11,648 bases of DNA from an uncultured Bacillota bacterium. GTDB taxonomy: Bacteria > Bacillota > Clostridia > Tissierellales > Tepidimicrobiaceae. The notes beneath the pieces are model-generated. The model searched no databases. It was given only the letters and a program-made list of their open reading frames with translations, and was not told where the DNA came from. Position numbers and translations under genes: made by a program. The stretch is from the NCBI GenBank assembly GCA_937967955.1, contig CALBUB010000139.1:1-11648 (forward strand). The letters are read 5' to 3'. Below are positions 6,417-11,648 of the stretch, one piece after another. Position 1 is the stretch's first letter; every line of letters begins with the position of its first letter.

Positions 6417-6445
6417 TAACATTATGGTCTTTCCAACATAGTATG
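6417..6445 (+). promoter_or_regulatory. Candidate sigma-K promoter of dpaA-dpaB
   Basis: TAACA (6417-6421) is followed at AC-N16 spacing by CATAGTATG (6437-6445). This fits the late mother-cell sigma-K pattern (AC, about 16 nt, CATAnnnTA) with one mismatch at the last position. The expected start site near 6452 lies before GGGAGGG at 6468-6474. In Bacillus subtilis the homologous genes are sigma-K dependent, which supports the reading. Confidence 0.45.
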
Positions 6446-6479
6446 TATATTGGTTATAAATTTTGTTGGGAGGGATCTT

Positions 6480-7310
6480 ATGAAAAAAAGGAGTTTTCTG
6501 GTGTTAGGAGGGGATAACCGCAATTTAGAGCTTGCAAATCTTCTCAAAAAGGATGGGCACAATGTATATCTATCCCATGTTGATGGAATGAACTTTCAGG
6601 AATCATCTATAATAATCGGGCCACTGCCTTTGTCCTACGATGGAAACACTCTTAATGCGCCCTTTCATTCTGAGAAGATAATTTTGGAAGATATACTTAC
6701 AAATATAAAAAAGGACCAAGTTTTCATAGCAGGCAATGTGGATAATGGGTTTATGTCAAAGGCAGAAGAGTATGGAATTACTGTAATAGACTATTTTAAA
6801 AGAGAAGATATGCAAGTGTTAAATGCTGTTCCAACTGCTGAAGGAGCTATTAAGCTGGCCATAGAGCATTTACCTATAACTATACATAATTCCAATACTC
6901 TAGTATTGGGATTTGGAAGGATAGGAAAGGCCCTATCTAAAATGCTTCAGGGAATAGGCGGAAATGTATATGTAGCTGCTAGAAACTACAGCGATATTGC
7001 TTGGATAAAAAACTATGGATACACACCAATATTATTTTGGGAGCTAGATAAACATATTCATAAGATGGATATAGTTTTCAATACAGTCCCAGCTATGGTA
7101 CTAGATAGAGATTTGTTATTCAAGTTAAATAAGGAAGCATTAATAATAGATTTGGCTTCCAAACCAGGGGGAGTGGATTTCCTAGCAGCAGAAGAGTTGG
7201 GAATTAAGACCATCCATGCATTGGGATTACCAGGGAAAACTGCTCCAGTGTCTGCTGCAAGGATAATAAAGGATACCATATATAATATTCTTGAAGAAAG
7301 GGGTATATAG
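6480..7310 (+). CDS. dpaA: Dipicolinate synthase subunit A
   Basis: This 276-residue protein matches Bacillus subtilis SpoVFA/DpaA over its length. It is the dehydrogenase-like subunit that, with DpaB, oxidises dihydrodipicolinate to dipicolinic acid in the mother cell during sporulation. The N-terminal part opens with LVLGGDNRNLELA (7-19). Then come KRED..VLNAVPTAEGAIKLAIEH (108-130) and the Rossmann loop LVLGFGRIGKAL (141-152), with GxGxxG at 144-149. The segments NTVPAMVLD (201-209) and IIDLASKPGGVDF (222-234) are also family-typical. The start is ATG 6480 with GGGAGGG at 6468-6474. The frame can be extended upstream to a TTG at 6450, but that has no ribosome binding site. It is followed 1 nt after its stop by dpaB. 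Presence of this gene marks the host as an endospore former. Confidence 0.93.
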   Translation: MKKRSFLVLGGDNRNLELANLLKKDGHNVYLSHVDGMNFQESSIIIGPLPLSYDGNTLNAPFHSEKIILEDILTNIKKDQVFIAGNVDNGFMSKAEEYGITVIDYFKREDMQVLNAVPTAEGAIKLAIEHLPITIHNSNTLVLGFGRIGKALSKMLQGIGGNVYVAARNYSDIAWIKNYGYTPILFWELDKHIHKMDIVFNTVPAMVLDRDLLFKLNKEALIIDLASKPGGVDFLAAEELGIKTIHALGLPGKTAPVSAARIIKDTIYNILEERGI

Positions 7311-7311
7311 A

Positions 7312-7890
7312 ATGTCATTAAAGGGAGTTAAAATAGGATGGGCATTAACAGGTTCTTTCTGTAATTTTGAATATGTATTTCCACATATTGAAGCTTTAGC
7401 AAAGGAAGGAGCAGACATATATCCTATAGTATCCTATTCTGTAGATTCCTTTGATACTAGATTTGGGAAAGCAGAAGAATGGAAGAATAAATTGAAAGAA
7501 ATAACAGGAAAGGATATAATTTCAACTATAGTTGATGCAGAACCTGTTGGACCACAGTTAAAAATGGACATAATGATAGTGGCTCCATGTACAGGAAATA
7601 CTATAGCAAAACTAGCCAATGCCATTACGGATACTCCTGTAACCATGGCATGCAAAGCTCATTTGAGAAATCAAAGACCTTTAGTTTTAGCAATTGCCAC
7701 CAATGATGCCCTAGGAGGAAATGCAAAGAACATAGGACTTCTTTTAAATACTAAAAATGTATACTTTGTTCCCTTTGGTCAAGATGCCCCAATAGGCAAA
7801 CCTAATTCAATGATAGCAAATTTTGATAAGATTAAGGCCACTCTAGAAGAAGCTTTAAAGGGTAAGCAAATCCAGCCCATATTAGAATAA
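7312..7890 (+). CDS. dpaB: Dipicolinate synthase subunit B, flavoprotein-like
   Basis: This 192-residue protein belongs to the flavoprotein (Dfp/UbiX-like) fold and matches Bacillus subtilis SpoVFB/DpaB closely. Characteristic segments are GVKIGWALTGSFCNFEYVFP (5-24), DTRFGKAEEW (about 49-58), APCTGNTIAKLANAITDTPV (about 87-106), ATNDALGGNAKN and the terminal YFVPFGQDAPIGKPNSM. It acts with DpaA in dipicolinate formation. The start ATG at 7312 is preceded by AAAGGGG (7298-7304 region), which lies inside the end of dpaA. Only one nucleotide separates the dpaA stop from this ATG, so the pair is co-transcribed and probably translationally coupled. A longer frame from TTG 7291 overlaps dpaA and lacks a ribosome binding site. 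A hairpin terminator abuts the stop. Confidence 0.94.
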   Translation: MSLKGVKIGWALTGSFCNFEYVFPHIEALAKEGADIYPIVSYSVDSFDTRFGKAEEWKNKLKEITGKDIISTIVDAEPVGPQLKMDIMIVAPCTGNTIAKLANAITDTPVTMACKAHLRNQRPLVLAIATNDALGGNAKNIGLLLNTKNVYFVPFGQDAPIGKPNSMIANFDKIKATLEEALKGKQIQPILE

Positions 7891-7920
7891 AGAGACTCGA
7901 AAGAGTCTCTTTTATATTTA
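7889..7920. terminator. Terminator between convergent dpaB and aspartokinase
   Basis: AGAGACTC (7891-7898) pairs with GAGTCTCT (7903-7910) around a GAAA tetraloop and is followed by TTTATATTT on the plus strand. On the minus strand the hairpin is followed by TTTATTC, so it may also weakly end the aspartokinase transcript. Confidence 0.8.
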
Positions 7921-7933
7921 AATTTATTGCTTT

Positions 7934-8917
7934 CTATTCTATTATACTATTGTATAGACTTTGAGCAAAATCAGCTGGCTTAGAAGTATTTGTTTTTATG
8001 GTTATACTTTCTTCAGAAAACCCTACATCCAATAGAGATGGTCTGTTTTTATCTGTAAAGTTTTTAATCTTATCCATGACAACTTTCCTGTATTTTCTAT
8101 TAAAGACTATATAGAATACACTGGTGCCTTCTTTATTATATACAGCTATTCCTATTATCTTTTCTTGACTACCTTCATTGGATATGAGAGTTCCTTCCAC
8201 ATCTAAAAAAGTTGAAGTAACTCTAACAGGCATATTAAACTTTTTGGCATATAGTACTGATTTAGGATGTATAACTTTAGCTCCTCTTGCTGCTAGCTTA
8301 TACATGTTGTCATAGGATATATTTCTAATGTATTTCGTATAGGGAACTAGTTTAGGGTCTATGAGAGCTACTCCAGGTACGTCGGTGAAAATGTCAACCC
8401 TTTTTGCATTTAAATAACCGCCTAAAGCAATTGCAGTAATATCGCTGCCTCCTCTGCCTAAGGTTGCAATCTCTTTTTTCTCAGTTATCCCCTGAAATCC
8501 TGCTACAACTACAATCTTGCCTTCTTTTATATACTCTTTTATAGTGGATACATCGATATCTAATATTTCTGCAGAATTGAAATTATCATCTGTCAATATG
8601 CCAGCCTGAAAGCCAGTTAAAGGCTCTGATGAAATGTTGTTACTCTCTAATAAATGAGATACTATAGCTGTGGAAATGGTTTCCCCACAGGACATTATTA
8701 AATCTTTCTTCTTTGGGTCTATTTTTGGATCTATCTGTTCAAGCTGCTTAATGAGGGTATCAGTAGCATAAGGGTCACCGTATCTACCTATGGCAGATAC
8801 TACTAATACAGGGGTTTCTCCCTTTTCAATAGACTTTCTTATATGTTTTAAAATGTGGGAATCCTTGTTAAGATTTCTAAGGGATGTTCCACCAAATTTA
8901 AGCACGACTATTGACAT
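7934..8917 (-). CDS. dapG: Aspartokinase with a shortened regulatory region
   Basis: It phosphorylates aspartate, the first step toward diaminopimelate, lysine and dipicolinate. Kinase motifs are complete: KFGGTS at residues 7-12, SCGET at 76-80, GFQG at 140-143, TLGRGGSD at 152-159, FTDVPGV at 177-183 and GAKVIHPKS at 212-220. The protein is 327 residues long, against about 400 for typical enzymes with two ACT domains. After the kinase domain only about 75 residues remain (from 253), enough for one degenerate ACT-like unit. The ending is intact, with no sign of a frameshift remnant downstream. It begins 13 nt after asd, with GAAGGTGAT before its ATG, forming an asd-dapG operon. The symbol follows the Bacillus subtilis gene of the dipicolinate operon; true orthology is inferred from context. 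Reduced feedback control would suit bulk dipicolinate synthesis. Confidence 0.88.
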   Translation of the reverse strand: MSIVVLKFGGTSLRNLNKDSHILKHIRKSIEKGETPVLVVSAIGRYGDPYATDTLIKQLEQIDPKIDPKKKDLIMSCGETISTAIVSHLLESNNISSEPLTGFQAGILTDDNFNSAEILDIDVSTIKEYIKEGKIVVVAGFQGITEKKEIATLGRGGSDITAIALGGYLNAKRVDIFTDVPGVALIDPKLVPYTKYIRNISYDNMYKLAARGAKVIHPKSVLYAKKFNMPVRVTSTFLDVEGTLISNEGSQEKIIGIAVYNKEGTSVFYIVFNRKYRKVVMDKIKNFTDKNRPSLLDVGFSEESITIKTNTSKPADFAQSLYNSIIE

Positions 8918-8930
8918 GATATCACCTTCA

Positions 8931-9941
8931 CTATACTAGGTTCATTTCTATTAATTTCTCAGCAATTTGCACTGAATTAAGGGCTGCACCTTTTCGTAGG
9001 TTATCTGCTACTATCCACATGTTTATTCCGTTTTTTATTGAGAAGTCCTTTCTAATTCTTCCTACAAACACGTCATCTTCTCCGTCAACATAAATAGGCA
9101 TAGGGTATAAGTTGGATTTTGGATCGTCTACAACTTTAACCCCTTTAGTTTTATTAAGGATTTCTCTTACTTCCTCAGGGGAAATGGCTTTTTCAGTCTC
9201 TATGTTTACCGATTCTGAATGGCAATTGAATACAGGTACTCTAACTGTTGTAGCACATATTTCAATATTTTCATCCAGTATTTTTTTAGTTTCATTTACT
9301 AACTTCATTTCTTCCTTGGTATAACCATTTTCTAAGAAGTCATCTATATGGGGTAAAAGGTTAAATAGTATTTGGTGGGGATATACGGAATTCATAATTG
9401 GTTCACCATAAAAATAGCTTAAGGCCTGATCATTTAATTCACATATGGCCTTTTTCCCCGTACCAGATACTGCTTGATAAGTAGATACTACAATCCGCTT
9501 AATATTATAGATATCATGAATAGGTTTTAAAGGAAGCAGCATCTGGATTGTAGAACAGTTTGGATTTGCTATAAGCCCTTTATGATCTTTTAAATCTTCT
9601 GGATTTACTTCTGGAATTACTAAAGGCACATCTTTATCCATTCTCCATGCACTGCTGTTATCTATGACTATTGCATTTTCATTTACTGCAATGGGAACCA
9701 GCTCTTTGCTTACACTGCTATCAACACAGAAAAATGCTATATCCACGTCTTTAAACGCCCCTTTTTCTGCTACTTCAGCAAAAAATATTTCATTGTTGAA
9801 CTCTATTTCTTTACCTTTATTCCTATGAGTTCCCAAAAATTTGATTTTATTAATAGGGAAATTTCTTTCCTGAAGTATACTTATTAGTTTCCTTCCTACT
9901 ACCCCTAAGGGGCCAACTACTGCCACATTATAAGTTTTCAA
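8931..9941 (-). CDS. asd: Aspartate-semialdehyde dehydrogenase
   Basis: This full-length enzyme of 336 residues reduces aspartyl phosphate to aspartate semialdehyde with NADPH. The catalytic cysteine is C129 in NPNCSTIQM. Supporting residues are Q156 in STYQAVSGTG, R234 in RVPVF and H241 in NCHSESV, which fits the general-base histidine. The nucleotide loop reads GPLGVVG (10-16), where most homologs have GATGxVG. Translation appears to start at TTG (9939-9941), since no ATG is suitably placed and GGAGGG lies 6 nt upstream. It is the first gene of a minus-strand pair with the aspartokinase and is divergent from dapA across a 154-nt gap. No lysine riboswitch or T-box is recognisable in that gap. 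Confidence 0.94.
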   Translation of the reverse strand: MKTYNVAVVGPLGVVGRKLISILQERNFPINKIKFLGTHRNKGKEIEFNNEIFFAEVAEKGAFKDVDIAFFCVDSSVSKELVPIAVNENAIVIDNSSAWRMDKDVPLVIPEVNPEDLKDHKGLIANPNCSTIQMLLPLKPIHDIYNIKRIVVSTYQAVSGTGKKAICELNDQALSYFYGEPIMNSVYPHQILFNLLPHIDDFLENGYTKEEMKLVNETKKILDENIEICATTVRVPVFNCHSESVNIETEKAISPEEVREILNKTKGVKVVDDPKSNLYPMPIYVDGEDDVFVGRIRKDFSIKNGINMWIVADNLRKGAALNSVQIAEKLIEMNLV

Positions 9942-10036
9942 AATATCCCTCCTAAATCTATCTTTGATATGGCTAGCTAGTACTACAATTACATAATATT
10001 CATTGGGGATATAAAAGGTTATACAGTGGATAAAAG

Positions 10037-10064
10037 AACATGTTTAGGATATTCACATATTATA
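10037..10064 (+). promoter_or_regulatory. Candidate sigma-K promoter of dapA
   Basis: AACA (10037-10040) is followed at AC-N16 spacing by CATATTATA (10056-10064), an exact CATAnnnTA -10. The geometry equals that of the candidate before dpaA. Transcription would start near 10071, just upstream of AAAGGGGG at 10081-10088. The region is very AT-rich, so chance occurrence is possible. Confidence 0.45.
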
Positions 10065-10095
10065 TAAATATCTAAGAATTAAAGGGGGTTTTGAA

Positions 10096-10980
10096 GTGAT
10101 AAACTGGGGTAGATTGATAACTGCAATGGTTACACCTTTTGATGAGAATTTGAATGTGGATTATGAAGCAGCAGTAAAGTTAGCAAAGTACTTAGTGGAA
10201 GAAGGAAATACTGCTTTGTTGGTTACAGGGACTACAGGAGAAGGTCCAACTATTACGCCGGAAGAAAGAGTAAGGCTATATAAGGAAATCAAGAAGAATG
10301 TTGATGTGCCTATTATTGCAGGAGTTGGAACCAATTCAACTGAAGCCACCATTAAAAACGCCAAAGATGCAGTAGAAGCAGGAGTAGATGGACTCCTTGT
10401 AGTAACACCTTATTATAATAAGCCGGATCAAAAATCTCTTTATGCACATTTCAAAAAAGTAGCAGAAGCTGTAGATGTGCCAATTATGATGTATAACGTA
10501 CCTGGAAGGACAGGGTGTAATATGTTACCAGAAACAGTGGAGAAGTTAGCACATATTGATAACATTGTGGCATTAAAAGAAGCAAGTGGAGATATAAATC
10601 AGATGTCAGAGATGGTAAGAAAGACACCTGATGATTTTTTAATATATTCTGGAGACGATTCCATGACCTTGCCAGGGATGGCTGTAGGGGTATATGGAGT
10701 AGTAAGCGTTGCTTCCCATGTGGTAAGCAGGCAAATGAGGGAAATGATAGATTCCTTTGTATTAGGAGACACAAAGAAGGCTATGGAAATTCACCATAGG
10801 CTGTTTGACATATTCAAAAAGCTATTTATAGTTACTAATCCAATTCCAGTAAAGGCAGCTTTAAACATGCTTGGCATGAAAGTAGGGGGGTTAAGACTTC
10901 CTCTTACAGAAGCTGATGACAAAGTTAAGGATATAATAAGAGCAGAGCTGGAGAAATTGGGATTAAAAACTGTCAATTAA
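10096..10980 (+). CDS. dapA: 4-hydroxy-tetrahydrodipicolinate synthase
   Basis: This full-length TIM-barrel aldolase of 294 residues condenses pyruvate with aspartate semialdehyde, giving the precursor of diaminopimelate, lysine and dipicolinate. Active-site residues are recognisable: TGTTGEGPT (44-52, with T46/T47), TPYYNKP (104-110, Y107), YNVPGRTG (133-140, with Y133 and R138) and the Schiff-base lysine K161 in VALKEASGD. Translation starts at GTG 10096 (MINWGRLITAMVTPF) with AAAGGGGG 7 nt upstream. It is divergent from asd. Placement beside asd, aspartokinase and dpaA-dpaB, with a sigma-K-like promoter, suggests a role in spore dipicolinate. A vegetative role cannot be excluded, since a weak sigma-A promoter could be hidden in the same AT-rich stretch. 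Confidence 0.96.
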   Translation: MINWGRLITAMVTPFDENLNVDYEAAVKLAKYLVEEGNTALLVTGTTGEGPTITPEERVRLYKEIKKNVDVPIIAGVGTNSTEATIKNAKDAVEAGVDGLLVVTPYYNKPDQKSLYAHFKKVAEAVDVPIMMYNVPGRTGCNMLPETVEKLAHIDNIVALKEASGDINQMSEMVRKTPDDFLIYSGDDSMTLPGMAVGVYGVVSVASHVVSRQMREMIDSFVLGDTKKAMEIHHRLFDIFKKLFIVTNPIPVKAALNMLGMKVGGLRLPLTEADDKVKDIIRAELEKLGLKTVN

Positions 10981-11009
10981 TAAGGAGGTCATTGCCTCCT
11001 TATTAATTT
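10975..11009 (+). terminator. Hairpin at the end of dapA, terminator with a weak T-run
   Basis: A perfect 14-bp stem (10975-10988 with 10995-11008) with a TCATTG loop overlaps the dapA stop codon. The 3' side ends ATTAATTTAAG, without a real T-run, so termination efficiency is uncertain. The 5' arm contains AAGGAGG, a consensus Shine-Dalgarno sequence with no start codon at usable distance. Confidence 0.6.
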
Positions 11010-11044
11010 AAGTTGAAATTTTCCAAATAACCACCTGGCTAGCA

Positions 11045-11050
11045 TATAAT
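11045..11050 (+). promoter_or_regulatory. Candidate -10 box for the last gene
   Basis: TATAAT lies 105 nt before the start codon, next to GGCTAGC at 11037-11043. The hexamer 17 nt upstream (TCCAAA) is a poor -35 and TTGAAA at 11013 is too far away. Weak candidate. The rest of the 175-nt gap after dapA shows only AT-rich sequence. Confidence 0.35.
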
Positions 11051-11155
11051 ATGTATATGTAAAAATATTAATAAGAGTAGATTAAACTATTAATATTGGG
11101 ATACAAATGGTATTGAAGAGATTAATAAGGAAAATCAATGAGATGAGGTGTATAT

Positions 11156-11648
11156 ATGGATGCTTTAAATATAAACAGAGAATATATTGAATTAATATTA
11201 GAGAATCCAGATTTATATTTACAAGACTATAAGAGAACTGTAGAGAAGGTTAAAAATTCTAAAGCCCAATATAAAGGAAAACCAATTCCATTTCTTTATA
11301 ATCCAATGTTTTTCACAGAAGAGGATATTGAAAATTTCAGAAAAATAGGAGCTATGATGATATCTATTGCTAATAAGGTAACCAATAGATATATAGAGGA
11401 TGAGGCTTTTAGAGAGAAATTTGGCTTTCCTAAATGGATAGAAGAGCTTATACTACTAGATAATGGATACCATATAAATGTGCCCATTGGAAGGTTTGAT
11501 ATATTTTATAAGGACTACCATAATTTTAAATTCTGTGAATTGAATACTGATGGCTCCTCAGCCATGAATGAAGACAATACATTAGCGGAAATTCTCCTTG
11601 AAACAGAGGCTATGAAGAAATTTAGTAGTAAATACAGTTTTAGCTTAT
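11156..11648 (+). CDS. N-terminal part of a probable glutathionylspermidine synthase-like ATP-grasp protein
   Basis: An open frame runs from ATG 11156 to the window edge (164 codons, incomplete). GATGAGGTG (11142-11150) gives a well-spaced ribosome binding site. The N-terminal 100 residues are mostly charged and probably helical. The segment GRFDIFYKD (112-120) followed by KFCELNTDGSSAMNEDN (125-141) resembles the pre-ATP-grasp region of glutathionylspermidine synthase-like proteins, where an RFD strand leads to an E-x-N-x-D substrate site. The ATP-grasp domain itself would lie beyond the window, so the assignment is tentative. Members of this group form amide bonds between carboxylates and amines; the substrate here is unknown. 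No signal peptide is visible. It appears unrelated to the dipicolinate genes. Confidence 0.6.
   Translation, partial: MDALNINREYIELILENPDLYLQDYKRTVEKVKNSKAQYKGKPIPFLYNPMFFTEEDIENFRKIGAMMISIANKVTNRYIEDEAFREKFGFPKWIEELILLDNGYHINVPIGRFDIFYKDYHNFKFCELNTDGSSAMNEDNTLAEILLETEAMKKFSSKYSFSL

Noticed and set aside
6450..6479. Upstream TTG start extending DpaA by ten residues
   Set aside because: No ribosome binding site precedes it, whereas ATG 6480 has GGGAGGG at ideal spacing, and homologs start near MKKRSFLVLGG.
7227..7655. Minus-strand open frames over dpaA and dpaB
   Set aside because: They lie opposite well-conserved coding sequence, have no ribosome binding sites and give proteins without recognisable features.
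9968..10001. Sigma-E or sigma-K promoter on the minus strand for asd (CATATCAAA with GAATATT upstream)
   Set aside because: The -10 has mismatches and spacing to GAATATT is about 23 nt; no AC lies at the sigma-K spacing.
9942..10095. Lysine riboswitch or T-box in the asd-dapA divergent gap
   Set aside because: The 154-nt gap is AT-rich, lacks the conserved helices and the T-box TGGNACCGCG core, and shows no terminator hairpin.
10484..10774. Minus-strand 96-residue frame with a leucine-rich translation inside dapA
   Set aside because: It is antisense to conserved DapA sequence, has no SD and its apparent hydrophobicity follows from codon bias of the opposite strand.

Overview
The window reads as chromosomal DNA from a low-GC, endospore-forming, anaerobic Firmicute of the Clostridia/Tissierellia kind. 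This rests on AT-rich codon use, strong GGAGG-type ribosome binding sites, many hairpin-plus-T-run terminators, a tungsten-type aldehyde:ferredoxin oxidoreductase (an oxygen-sensitive family) and the dipicolinate synthase pair dpaA/dpaB, which is specific to spore formers. The species cannot be named from the sequence alone. No tRNA, rRNA, insertion sequence, phage gene or CRISPR array is visible.

Layout. 1-319: the end of hemB (5-aminolevulinate dehydratase) and its terminator. 457-1413: a calcineurin-type metallophosphoesterase, convergent with a UlaG-like MBL-fold hydrolase (1494-2168, minus); a symmetric hairpin lies between them. 2367-3224: a ten-helix EamA/DMT transporter whose candidate promoter carries a near-palindrome over the -10 box. 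3247-5875: a two-gene operon made of a four-cluster ferredoxin-type subunit and an aldehyde:ferredoxin oxidoreductase. It is preceded by a long structured leader with riboswitch-like architecture. 5986-6375: a YjbQ/UPF0047 protein. 6480-7890: dpaA-dpaB. 7934-9941 (minus): asd followed by a short aspartokinase. 10096-10980: dapA. 11156-end: the start of a gene that resembles the glutathionylspermidine synthase-like ATP-grasp group, cut by the window edge.

How the genes fit together. Aspartokinase, Asd and DapA turn aspartate into the dihydrodipicolinate precursor, and DpaA/DpaB oxidise it to dipicolinic acid, the spore-core calcium chelator. The gene set equals the Bacillus subtilis dpaA-dpaB-asd-dapG-dapA operon, but asd-dapG is inverted here. 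Candidate sigma-K promoters with the same geometry (AC-N16-CATA) precede both dpaA and dapA, suggesting late mother-cell expression. The aspartokinase has room for only one reduced regulatory domain.

The most interesting element is the leader of the oxidoreductase operon (about 3281-3508). A promoter is followed by a possible closing stem around two long hairpins, one capped by a GNRA loop. The 3' strand of that closing stem (GGGATT) is also the base of a 20-bp terminator, so the two folds exclude each other. That is the expected architecture of an ON-type riboswitch for an enzyme needing a tungsten or molybdenum pterin. I could not assign it to a known riboswitch class from memory.
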